Below, piece after piece: positions 17,515 to 25,322 of a DNA stretch of 64,000 nucleotides (its first letter is position 1; each line of letters starts with the position of its first letter). The notes below the pieces were generated by a model that did not search any database, had not been told where the DNA came from, and saw nothing but the letters and a program-made list of their open reading frames with translations. A program made the position numbers and the translations under genes. Origin of the DNA: Gemmobacter fulvus (GTDB lineage Bacteria > Pseudomonadota > Alphaproteobacteria > Rhodobacterales > Rhodobacteraceae); assembly GCF_018798885.1 (NCBI RefSeq), contig NZ_CP076362.1, positions 62,001-126,000 of the forward strand. The letters are read 5' to 3'.

Positions 17515-18726
17515 CTGCTGGCTGAGGCGGGTTTTGGCGAAATCGGAAATCAGGATGTCCAGCACCACTTCCCACGGGCCGGGGCCGGGCAGGGTGACGG
17601 GCGGGCTGCGCCATTGGCCATCCGGCTGGGCGGTGGCATGGGTTTCAATCGGGCCAAGGCCGCGCGCGGCATCAGTGAAGCGCAGCCGCACCTCCAGCGG
17701 AGTCAAGGAATTGAAATCGCCATCGGCAAAGCCGAGCGTGACAGTGTTGCGGCCCGCGCGCCCGGGCGACAGCTCCAGATCCGCCATGGCGGCAGTGCCG
17801 TGCAGATGCACGCTGACCGGAACCACGGCGGCGGCGATGCGCGGCGGCGGGGTCAGCCGGAAGGCCGAGGCCAGCGCCAGAATGGCGACGCACAGCACAA
17901 GTTCCGCCGTGATGCTGCGGCGCAGCCGGGCGGGCGCATCGGGTGCGGCACTGCTGAGCGCCGGGGTCAGCGCCACGCGGTTCCAGAGGGCAAGGCCGAG
18001 CAACAGCCCGACCAGCGCCAGCTTTGCCGCAAGGATCTGGCCCCAGCCACTGACCAGAAGCGCCGCCACCGACCCGGCTTGCAGCACTGTCAGTGCCGCG
18101 CCGCTGCCGATCAGCAGGATGACCATCGGCACCGCCAGCGCCGAAAACCGCCGCAACCTTGCGGTGGCATCTGTTGCGCGCAGCCCGGCCAGCAGCGGCG
18201 GCAGCGCGCCCAGCCAATAGATCAGCGCCACGCCATGCAGCGCCAGAACCGGGCCTGAAAACCAGCGCGGCGGTGCCTCGGCGGCATGGCCCGAAGCCGC
18301 GAAAGACAGCGCGGCAAGCGCCCAGGCCAGCAGCGCCAGTGCCTTGCCGCGCGTGACCAGCGCCACCAGCCCAAGGGCGGCGGCCAGCGCGGCCAGCGCG
18401 ATGCTGCGCGCCACCGGGGCGGCGACGGCGGCCTGCCAGGGCGCGGCCTCCAGCAACCGGGACAGCGGCAGGCCCAGCATGTCCAGCCCATGCAGCCCCA
18501 GCGCCAGCCCGGCGGCGGGCAGCGCCAGCCCGGCTGCGACGATGCCCAGCCGCCGGGTGCCAGAGGCCAGCGGTGCGACCACCCGGTCAAACACCCCGGC
18601 GCCCACGCTGATCACCAGCAGCAGCGTCAGCGCAAACCGCCCCGCCGCCGCCCAAGCCGCCGATGCGCCCTCGGGGGCCGCAGCCGCATCGCTGCGCGAC
18701 GGCGCGCCCACGGCAAACACCAGCAC
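17497..18726 (-). CDS. copD: CopD-domain copper protein (downstream part of a frameshifted CopC-CopD fusion)
   Basis: Open from GTG 18726 to the stop at 17497 (409 codons). It contains several hydrophobic spans and a CopD-like membrane domain (GPVLALHGVALIYWLGALPPLLAGL), then a soluble C-terminal segment with SVHLHGTAAMADLELSPGRAG similar to YtkA-like domains. It begins VLVFAVGAPS, which is how CopC-CopD fusions continue after the CopC motif DGHP. The CopC part is in another frame ending just upstream (18627-19040). One missing base near 18727 would explain this, so the gene is either a broken fusion or a sequencing error. A separately initiated CopD from the GTG is less likely. The role would be copper uptake or tolerance across the inner membrane. 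Confidence 0.72.
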   Translation of the reverse strand: MLVFAVGAPSRSDAAAAPEGASAAWAAAGRFALTLLLVISVGAGVFDRVVAPLASGTRRLGIVAAGLALPAAGLALGLHGLDMLGLPLSRLLEAAPWQAAVAAPVARSIALAALAAALGLVALVTRGKALALLAWALAALSFAASGHAAEAPPRWFSGPVLALHGVALIYWLGALPPLLAGLRATDATARLRRFSALAVPMVILLIGSGAALTVLQAGSVAALLVSGWGQILAAKLALVGLLLGLALWNRVALTPALSSAAPDAPARLRRSITAELVLCVAILALASAFRLTPPPRIAAAVVPVSVHLHGTAAMADLELSPGRAGRNTVTLGFADGDFNSLTPLEVRLRFTDAARGLGPIETHATAQPDGQWRSPPVTLPGPGPWEVVLDILISDFAKTRLSQQILLAP

Positions 18727-19040
18727 CCGGCCATCGGATGCCCATCGGTCGAGGCGACGCGCCAGCTCAGCAGGTAACTGCCCGCCCCGGCCTCGGTCGG
18801 GACCACAACCAGATCATTGCCGCGCAGGCTGGCTTCGGCATCGACCTCGCGGCCATCGGGCAAGATCCAGCGCAGCACCAGCGGGGCCACGGGTTCGCTG
18901 AAGGTCAGGGTCACGCTGTCGGGCAGCGCCGCGATCACCGCCTCGGCGGTGGGCAGGCTTTTCTGAAGCTGGGCATGGGCATGGGCAACAGGTGCGATGA
19001 ACAGCAGCACCAGCAGCAGCAAAGAGGACAGGATACGCAT
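18627..19040 (-). CDS. copC: CopC domain (upstream part of a frameshifted CopC-CopD fusion)
   Basis: ATG 19040 opens a protein with a signal peptide ending AHA and a mature N-terminal His (HAQLQKSLP), the copper-binding start of CopC. The beta-sandwich motifs LTFSEPVAPL and the second copper motif STDGHPMAG follow. After about residue 103 the frame is lost: it reads CWCLPWARRR, whereas the frame one base away continues as VLVFAVGAPSRSD, the expected fusion sequence. The last 35 or so codons are therefore probably not native. It would bind copper in the periplasm. A long hairpin (19100-19143) lies before its start. Confidence 0.72.
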   Translation of the reverse strand: MRILSSLLLLVLLFIAPVAHAHAQLQKSLPTAEAVIAALPDSVTLTFSEPVAPLVLRWILPDGREVDAEASLRGNDLVVVPTEAGAGSYLLSWRVASTDGHPMAGCWCLPWARRRAAMRLRPPRAHRRLGRRRGGLR

Positions 19041-19099
19041 GGGATCACTTTTGTCTGGCGGATCCCCGCCCGGAGCGGCTGCACCGGGCGGGGCCGAAC

Positions 19100-19143
19100 G
19101 AAGGCAGGCGGGGCGCAGACGCCTCCGCGCCCCGCCTGCCTTC
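19100..19143 (-). terminator. Long hairpin between ycnI-like and copC genes
   Basis: Perfect 17-bp arms (19100-19116 and 19127-19143), GC-rich, with a ten-base loop. It sits in the gap between two co-directed genes, 12 bases after the YcnI stop. No T run follows, so attenuation or mRNA protection is more likely than full termination. Confidence 0.55.
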
Positions 19144-19154
19144 AATACGAAACA

Positions 19155-19676
19155 TCAATGTGCGTGGGTGGCTTCGATCAGCTTCAGCCCGGGGGCCGGG
19201 CCTTCCAGATCATCGGGGTTCTGGCCTTCGGCGGGAATCTCGATCCAGCGTTCCGCGCCATTGGCACATTCCTGCACGGTCGGGAAATAGACGGTGGAGC
19301 CGACCGCCAGATCCTCGGTCAGTTTGCCGCGGAAGGTGAATTCGTCGTAGTGATCGTTCGACAATTCGCCGGTCCAGACCAGTTCCTTCACGCCTTCGGT
19401 CATCGGCGTGCCGTAGTAATCATAGGTCTTGGCATAAGCGCCCTTGACGATTTCCACCGTCCAGCCCGGCTTCGGCATCGGTTTCACCGCGATCACGCCT
19501 TCGGGGATCTGGATGCGCACTTTCAGCGTCGGCTCGGTGCCGCAGCCATGGCCGATGCGCATCACACCCTTGTAGGTGGAAGAGGCTGGGGCTTCCTGTT
19601 TTTCCAGTGTGGCATGGGCCGAGGCGACCGAGGCGGCAGCAGCAAGAACGGAGGTGAGGACAAGAGTTTTCAGCAT
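19155..19676 (-). CDS. YcnI/DUF1775 copper-binding protein
   Basis: A 173-residue secreted protein with a signal peptide cleaved before His21 (SAHATLEKQ). The mature N-terminal His plus the domain motifs RIGHGCGTEPTLKVRIQIPEGV, KPGWTVEI and VQECANGAERW are characteristic of YcnI (DUF1775), which binds copper and is found with CopC/CopD. The start at 19676 has AAGGA eight bases before it. It ends in THAH, further potential metal ligands. It is the middle gene of the copper operon. Confidence 0.83.
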   Translation of the reverse strand: MLKTLVLTSVLAAAASVASAHATLEKQEAPASSTYKGVMRIGHGCGTEPTLKVRIQIPEGVIAVKPMPKPGWTVEIVKGAYAKTYDYYGTPMTEGVKELVWTGELSNDHYDEFTFRGKLTEDLAVGSTVYFPTVQECANGAERWIEIPAEGQNPDDLEGPAPGLKLIEATHAH

Positions 19677-19793
19677 GAGGCAAATCCTTTGCTCAGGGGT
19701 GGGAAAGAGGAGCAGCCCGACGACCTGAATGGGCCGTGCGGTGCAGCGATTTGGGATCAGGGACGGGCAGGGGACTGCGCGGCAGCGGGCCGT

Positions 19794-19810
19794 TGCGGGT
19801 TACACCCGCA
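19794..19810 (-). terminator. Small hairpin after the DUF2946 gene
   Basis: TGCGGGT and ACCCGCA flank a three-base loop, in the gap between the DUF2946 stop (19838) and the YcnI start (19676). It is a weak attenuator candidate. Confidence 0.35.
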
Positions 19811-19837
19811 GATCACTGCCCACAGATTGCAGGCAGA

Positions 19838-20200
19838 TCAGGCCAACGGGGGCGCACGCCCGCCAAGCGCCGGGTCGCGGGGCGCACGGGCGGCATGGGT
19901 CTGGGCGGGAATCAGGATCGTGGCGGCAATGACGCGCTCCACCGCCACCGGGCACAGCACCGGCTCGGCCAGAACGGCGGCCCCCACCAGACGACAGGCA
20001 TCGCAGCCGCCGGGCATCTGATGCGTCTTGCCGCTGTCATTGCAGATGTCGGCCAGATCGCCGCCCGCCATCACAAAGCTGGCCAGCGCGGTATCCTGTG
20101 CGGCAGGCATCTTGTGCGCAAAGCCCGACATCAGCACCGCAATGCCCAGAACCAGCGTCAGGAGGATTCCGGTCAGGTATTGGCGGGACGGCATGCGCAT
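19838..20200 (-). CDS. DUF2946-family protein, first gene of copper operon
   Basis: A 120-residue protein with one N-terminal hydrophobic segment (TGILLTLVLGIAVLMSGFAH), then CNDSGKTHQMPGGCDACRL, with several Cys and His that could bind metal. This pattern matches DUF2946, small proteins found beside copper genes. ATG 20200 is chosen over the upstream TTG 20206, though no strong ribosome site is visible. The function is unproven. Context suggests copper handling at the membrane. Confidence 0.68.
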   Translation of the reverse strand: MRMPSRQYLTGILLTLVLGIAVLMSGFAHKMPAAQDTALASFVMAGGDLADICNDSGKTHQMPGGCDACRLVGAAVLAEPVLCPVAVERVIAATILIPAQTHAARAPRDPALGGRAPPLA

Positions 20201-20260
20201 GGGCAAAAGTGTAGCAAGTCACGCCGCCGTGAAAAAGCCCTTTGTTGCCGCCTGCGGCAG

Positions 20261-20292
20261 CTTGACACCCGACCGGCGGTCGGTGTCGCAAG
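20261..20292. promoter_or_regulatory. Imperfect dyad upstream of copper operon
   Basis: GACACCCGACCG and CGGTCGGTGTC form an inverted repeat with one bulged C (20264-20287), flanked by CTTG and CAAG. It lies 61 bases before the DUF2946 start and also upstream of the divergent nucleotidyltransferase gene. The CGACCG/CGGTCG core resembles TetR-type operators. The plus-strand TTGACA (20262-20267) could be a -35 element. Confidence 0.4.
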
Positions 20293-20366
20293 AAATTTCT
20301 GTGCAAAACCTTGATTTCATGTAATTTGGTAACGTGACCATCGAAATGGGATGAAAGATTACCAAA

Positions 20367-21401
20367 ATGATGGAATTCAATACGTTAGATGCAAGAACCC
20401 TGCGCGAACAGATTGAAATGGGCCAGATCTGGTCCGCCTGGATCGACGCCGAGGATCAGAAACGCCACAGCTTTCGGGGCTCGTTGCGCTGGGAACAGCG
20501 CAGCGGCCGCGACTATCTCTATAGCCGCAAACGCGCTGTGGTGAAATCCCTTGGTCCCCGGTCCGAGGCGACAGAGCAGATCTTTGCCGCCTTTCACGCC
20601 GGCAAGGCGGCCAATGCCGCGCGCCTGTCCAGCCTTGCGACCGAGATGGAGCAGCAGGCCGCCATCCTGCGTGCGCTGGGGGCGGGGCGGCTGCCGGTGA
20701 TGGCCGCGCGCACGCTGCGCAGCCTGCGCGTTCAGGGCCGCCATGTCGCCGTGCGGGTGATCGGCACCACCGCGCTTTATGCCTACGAGGCGCTGGCCGG
20801 GCTGCGCTTCAACGCCGCCAGCACCGCCACGGGCGACATCGACATTCTGGTGGACGACCGCAACAAGCTGCGGCTTCTGGCCGAGGACGATCAGGAAATC
20901 GGCCTGATCCGGTTGATTCAGGACAGTGTCGACAAGACCTTCCTGCCGCGCGGCGCGCGTGATTTCCGGCTGACCAATGACAAGGGTTACATGATCGAAT
21001 TCGTGCGGCCAGAGCCGAAGCCGGTGTTCCGCAAGATGCCCGGGGCCGATCCGCTGGTGGCGGGGGATGTGGAGCCTGCGCCGGTGATCGGGCTGCAATG
21101 GCTGGTCCATGCCCCGGCGGTCGAGGTGGTGGTGCTGGACGAACGCGGTTTTCCCGCGCCGATGCGCTGCCCCGATCCGCGGCACTGGATGGCGCACAAG
21201 CTCTGGCTTGCGGGACGCGAGGACCGCGACCCGGCGAAAAAGCTGCGCGACCGCGAACAGGCGGCGGTGATGCTGCGCGTGCTGCGCCAGCACCTGCCAC
21301 AATTTCCGCTGGATGCCGCCTTCCTGCGCGGTCTGCCCGGCGATCTGCGGCGGGCCCTTGCGGCAGACGATCCCCCCGCCCGCAGCACGCCGCAGTGGTA
21401 G
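20367..21401 (+). CDS. Nucleotidyltransferase-fold protein, GSU2403-like
   Basis: A 344-residue protein. Residues about 120-185 contain RVIGTTALYAYEAL and ATGDIDILVDDR, a nucleotidyltransferase-like Gly/Thr plus DxD pattern. The C-terminal half has DPRHWMAHKLWLAGREDRDPAKKLRDREQA, typical of the GSU2403 family. The substrate is unknown. Relatives are annotated only by fold. It stands alone between copper genes (divergent) and pta (convergent, four bases away). An inverted repeat (20325-20332 and 20359-20366) abuts the start codon and might hide it. Confidence 0.7.
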   Translation: MMEFNTLDARTLREQIEMGQIWSAWIDAEDQKRHSFRGSLRWEQRSGRDYLYSRKRAVVKSLGPRSEATEQIFAAFHAGKAANAARLSSLATEMEQQAAILRALGAGRLPVMAARTLRSLRVQGRHVAVRVIGTTALYAYEALAGLRFNAASTATGDIDILVDDRNKLRLLAEDDQEIGLIRLIQDSVDKTFLPRGARDFRLTNDKGYMIEFVRPEPKPVFRKMPGADPLVAGDVEPAPVIGLQWLVHAPAVEVVVLDERGFPAPMRCPDPRHWMAHKLWLAGREDRDPAKKLRDREQAAVMLRVLRQHLPQFPLDAAFLRGLPGDLRRALAADDPPARSTPQW

Positions 21402-21405
21402 CCGG

Positions 21406-22440
21406 TTATTGGGCGGCAGATTCCTGGGCGGCAGTCTGGCGCAGACGCAGATCTGCCTCGCCCGCCTGCACCGCCGTCACCGCGATGGCGGCCAGAACAT
21501 CCTCGGGCGTGCAGCCGCGCGACAGGTCATTGGCCGGGCGGGCCAACCCTTGCAGGATCGGGCCGATGGCCGACAGCCCGCCCAGCCGCTGCGCGATCTT
21601 GTAGCCGATATTGCCCGAGGCGAGATCGGGGAACACAAACACATTGGGCCGCCCCGACAGACGGCTGTCCGGCGCCTTGCGCAGGCGGATTTCATCATCC
21701 AGCGCGGCGTCGAACTGAATCTCACCGTCGATCTCCAACTCCGGCTCTGCCGCGCGCACCAGCGCCAGCGCCTCGCGGATGCGGGTCAGGCTGGCATGTT
21801 CCGCCGACCCGGCGGTGGAAAAGGACAACAGCGCCACGCGCGGCGTGTCGCGCAGCAGCGCGCGGGCCGAGGCGGCAGAGGCGCGGGCAATCGCCGCCAG
21901 TTCCTGCGCATCGGGGGCGACGACCAGCCCGCAATCGGCAAAGATCATGCCGCCCTTGATGCGGGTCTCCGGGCCACAGGACAGCATCAGGAAAAAGCTG
22001 GAGACGGTCGCAATGCCGGGCGCGCGCCCGATGAATTGCAGCGCGGCGCGCACCGTATCGGCGGTGGTCGCCACCGCGCCGCCCACCGTGCCATCGGCCA
22101 GCCCCAGCCGCACCCGCAGGGCCGCCTGCACCAGCGGATCGGCGGCCAGCGTGCGCGCCTGTTCGGCGCTGACGCCCTTGGGGCTGCGCAGCCGGTGACA
22201 TTCGGCGGCCAGCAGATCCAGATCGGCGGCATGGGCCGGGTCGATCACACTTATCCCCTCTGCCTCTGTCCCCAGATCGGCGGCGATGCGGGCGGGATCG
22301 CCCAGCAGGGTGATGCGTGCCAGCCCCTGCGCCGTGGCCTGCACGGCGGCGGCCTGAATCCGCGCATCATGGCCTTCGGGCAGCAGGATATGGCGGGGTT
22401 CGGCGCGGGCGGTGGCGAAGATCTGGTCCAGCGGTTTCAT
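21406..22440 (-). CDS. pta: Phosphate acetyltransferase of taurine pathway
   Basis: A 344-residue enzyme that converts acetyl phosphate (made by Xsc) plus CoA to acetyl-CoA, completing taurine carbon dissimilation. Its motifs, ILLPEGHDARIQAA near the N terminus, LADGTVGGAVATTADTVRAAL, and NVFVFPDLASGNIGYKIAQRLGG near the C terminus, are those of the PTA_PTB family. It is the last gene of the tau operon, four bases after tauZ, and convergent with the nucleotidyltransferase gene. Confidence 0.9.
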   Translation of the reverse strand: MKPLDQIFATARAEPRHILLPEGHDARIQAAAVQATAQGLARITLLGDPARIAADLGTEAEGISVIDPAHAADLDLLAAECHRLRSPKGVSAEQARTLAADPLVQAALRVRLGLADGTVGGAVATTADTVRAALQFIGRAPGIATVSSFFLMLSCGPETRIKGGMIFADCGLVVAPDAQELAAIARASAASARALLRDTPRVALLSFSTAGSAEHASLTRIREALALVRAAEPELEIDGEIQFDAALDDEIRLRKAPDSRLSGRPNVFVFPDLASGNIGYKIAQRLGGLSAIGPILQGLARPANDLSRGCTPEDVLAAIAVTAVQAGEADLRLRQTAAQESAAQ

Positions 22441-22444
22441 TGGT

Positions 22445-23458
22445 TCATCCCATCATGTGCAGGCCGAGAAGGACAAACGCGCCAATGAACACCGTCTCGG
22501 CGACGATCATGGCGATGGCAGCGGGGCCGACATCCAGCATCCGCGCCAGCGAGGTCTTGATGCCCACGGCGGCGATGGAGATGAGCAGCGCCCAGCGGGA
22601 CAGCGCGCCCGCCGCCTCGGACACCACGGGCGGGATCAGGCCCAGCGAATTGATCGCGGCCAGCGCGATGAAGCCCAGCACGAAGCCCGGCAGCAGCGGC
22701 GGGCGCTTGCCATCCACCGCCGCTGCGCCGCTGGCACGGATCAGCAGCGAGGCCCCCAGCACCACCGGCGCCAGCATCGACACCCGGATCAGCTTGACCA
22801 GCGTCGCTGTCTCGCCGGTTTCTTGCCCGACGGAAAAGCCCGCGCCGACCACCTGTGCCACATCGTGAATCGTGCCGCCGATGAACACGCCACCTTCCAG
22901 CGGGGTCAGGCCCAGAGCGGCGGACAGCATCGGATAGACCACCATCGCCACGGTCGACAGCACCGTGACCGACAGCACGGTGAACACCAGATCGCGTTCG
23001 GATTTTTCATGTTTCGGCAGGATGGCGGCAATCGCCATGGCCGCCGAGGCACCGCAGATCGCCACGGACCCGCCGGTCAGCAGGCCAAAGCGCCAGCCGC
23101 GCCCGAAGATGCGGGCCAACAGCAGCCCGCACAGGATGGTGGCCCCCACGCCGCCCGCAACCAGCGCAATCAGCCCCGCACCCAGATCGCCCAGCATCTC
23201 GACCGAGACGCGCGCGCCCAGCAGTGCCACGCCCAGGCGCAGCACCGTGCGCGAGGTGACGGCGATGCCCGCCGCCGTGCGCGTGCCATCCTCGGCCAGA
23301 AAGTTGAGCGACAGGCCCAGCAGCAGCGCCAGCAGCATCGCCGGCGCGCCGTAATGTTCCGACAGGAACTGTGCAGTGGCGGCCACAAGGACCGAAACGA
23401 TAAACCCCGGAAACAGCCCCCGGATACGGGACTGCGCGGGCGCAAGGGCGGTGATCAT
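22445..23458 (-). CDS. tauZ: TauZ, putative sulfite/sulfate exporter (YeiH/UPF0324 family)
   Basis: A 337-residue integral membrane protein with about ten hydrophobic spans and conserved family segments (LARIFGRGWRFGLLTGGSVAICGASAAMA; GGTIHDVAQVVGAGF). In taurine-degrading bacteria this gene lies beside xsc and is thought to export the sulfite or sulfate that xsc releases. ATG 23458 follows GGAG at seven bases. An upstream in-frame start would add 12 residues. Confidence 0.85.
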   Translation of the reverse strand: MITALAPAQSRIRGLFPGFIVSVLVAATAQFLSEHYGAPAMLLALLLGLSLNFLAEDGTRTAAGIAVTSRTVLRLGVALLGARVSVEMLGDLGAGLIALVAGGVGATILCGLLLARIFGRGWRFGLLTGGSVAICGASAAMAIAAILPKHEKSERDLVFTVLSVTVLSTVAMVVYPMLSAALGLTPLEGGVFIGGTIHDVAQVVGAGFSVGQETGETATLVKLIRVSMLAPVVLGASLLIRASGAAAVDGKRPPLLPGFVLGFIALAAINSLGLIPPVVSEAAGALSRWALLISIAAVGIKTSLARMLDVGPAAIAMIVAETVFIGAFVLLGLHMMG

Positions 23459-23518
23459 GGGAATGCTCCGGGGGAGGGGAGGGCGCGCGGCCACAGACGG
23501 GCCGCGCGCCGGATCGGA

Positions 23519-25300
23519 TTACAGCGCGCCGGTTTGCGGGCGCATGTCCTCGCGGCTGATGCCTGCCACGACGACCGGCTTTTTCATCGCATCGCGGCGG
23601 AACGGCTCGCCCAGTTCCTGATTGAGCAGCACTTCGATGAAGGTGGTTTCCTTGGCCTTCATCTGACGATCGACCGCCGCGCGCAGCGCCTCGGTCAGCT
23701 CTTCGGTGCTGCGCACCTGCACGCCATGTGCGCCGCAGGCTCGCGCGATCCCGGCATACGAGGTTTCGCGGTCCAGTTCGGTGCCGACAAAGTTGTTGTC
23801 ATACCACAGCGTCGTGTTGCGCTTTTCGGCACCCCACTGATAGTTGCGGAAGATCACCATGGTGATGGCGGGCCAGTCCTCGCGGCCACAGGCGGTCATC
23901 TCGTTCATCGAAATGCCGAAGGCACCGTCGCCCGCAAAGCCGATCACCGGCGTGTCGGGGCAACCGATCTTCGCGCCAAGGATCGACGGGAAGCCATACC
24001 CACAGGGGCCGAACAGGCCCGGGGCCAGATATTTGCGGCCCTGCTCGAAGGCGGGATAGGCATTGCCGATGGCGCAGTTGTTGCCGATGTCGGACGAGAT
24101 GATGGCATCGGCGGGCACAGCCGCCTGAATCGCGCGCCAGGCCTGACGCGGGCTCATCAGCCCGGCATCGCGGGCGCGGGCCTCTTCGTTCCAGACGGTG
24201 CCCGGATCATCCTGCTCGTGATCGAGGCTCGACAGTTCCTGCGCCCAGCGGGATTTGGTCTGTGCGATCAGGTCGCGCCGGGCCTGACGGCCCTCGTCGC
24301 CTGCGGTGCCGGAGAGCTGCGCCAGAATCCCGCGTGCCACCTTGGCGGCATCGCCTTCGATCCCCACGGCGACCTTCTTGGTCAGGCCGATGCGGTCGGC
24401 ATTGATATCCACCTGGATGATCTTCGCCTCGCGCGGCCAATAGTCGATGCCATAGCCGGGCAGGGTGGAGAAGGGGTTGAGCCGGGTGCCAAGCGCCAGC
24501 ACCACATCGGCCTTGGCGATCAGCTCCATCGCCGCTTTCGAGCCGTTGTAGCCCAACGGACCCATGGCAAGCCGATGCGTGCCGGGGAAGCTGTCATTGT
24601 GCTGGTAGTTGGAGCAGACCGGCGCATCCAGCCGTTCTGCCAGCGCGGTCAGATCCGGGATGGCCCCCGACAGAACCACGCCCGCCCCCGACAGGATCAC
24701 CGGGAACCGGGCCTCGGACAGCAGGCGCGCGGCCTCGGTCACCGCCCCTTCGCCGCCCGCCGGGCGTTCAAAGCGCACGATCTGCGGCAGGTCGACATCA
24801 ATCACCTGCGTCCACATATCGCGCGGGATGTTGATCTGTGCCGGGGCCGAGCCGCGGAGCGCCTTCAGGATCACCCGGTTCAGCACTTCGGGGATGCGCG
24901 TCGCGTCGCGCACTTCTTCCTGATAACACACGCTGTCGGTGAACAGGCGCATCTGTTCCATTTCCTGGAAACCGCCCTGGCCGATGGTCTTGTTGGCGGC
25001 CTGCGGCGTCACCAGCAGCATCGGGGTGTGGTTCCAGTAGGCGGTTTTCACTGCGGTCACAAAGCCGGTCACGCCGGGGCCGTTCTGGGCGATGGCCATA
25101 GCCATCTTGCCGGTGGCGCGGATGTAGCCGTCGCACATCAGGCCGCCATTGGTTTCATGCGCGCAGTCCCAGAAGGTGATCCCCGCCTTGGGGAACAGAT
25201 CCGAAACCGGCATCATGGCAGAGCCGATGATGCCGAACGCATGTTCGATCCCGTGCATTTGCAGCACTTTGATGAAGGCTTCTTCGGTGGTCATTTTCAT
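23519..25300 (-). CDS. xsc: Sulfoacetaldehyde acetyltransferase
   Basis: A 593-residue thiamine diphosphate enzyme that converts sulfoacetaldehyde and phosphate to acetyl phosphate and sulfite. MKMTTEEAFIKVLQMHGIEHAFGIIGSAMMPVSD is the typical Xsc N terminus. The ThDP motif begins GFAGDGAFGISMNE and ends in the Asn of VIFRNYQWG. The start at 25300 follows AGGAG at nine bases. A 60-base gap to tauZ follows and the oxidoreductase gene tauY precedes it by 22 bases. Confidence 0.94.
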   Translation of the reverse strand: MKMTTEEAFIKVLQMHGIEHAFGIIGSAMMPVSDLFPKAGITFWDCAHETNGGLMCDGYIRATGKMAMAIAQNGPGVTGFVTAVKTAYWNHTPMLLVTPQAANKTIGQGGFQEMEQMRLFTDSVCYQEEVRDATRIPEVLNRVILKALRGSAPAQINIPRDMWTQVIDVDLPQIVRFERPAGGEGAVTEAARLLSEARFPVILSGAGVVLSGAIPDLTALAERLDAPVCSNYQHNDSFPGTHRLAMGPLGYNGSKAAMELIAKADVVLALGTRLNPFSTLPGYGIDYWPREAKIIQVDINADRIGLTKKVAVGIEGDAAKVARGILAQLSGTAGDEGRQARRDLIAQTKSRWAQELSSLDHEQDDPGTVWNEEARARDAGLMSPRQAWRAIQAAVPADAIISSDIGNNCAIGNAYPAFEQGRKYLAPGLFGPCGYGFPSILGAKIGCPDTPVIGFAGDGAFGISMNEMTACGREDWPAITMVIFRNYQWGAEKRNTTLWYDNNFVGTELDRETSYAGIARACGAHGVQVRSTEELTEALRAAVDRQMKAKETTFIEVLLNQELGEPFRRDAMKKPVVVAGISREDMRPQTGAL

Positions 25301-25322
25301 GGCGTGTCTCCTCGATCCGCGC

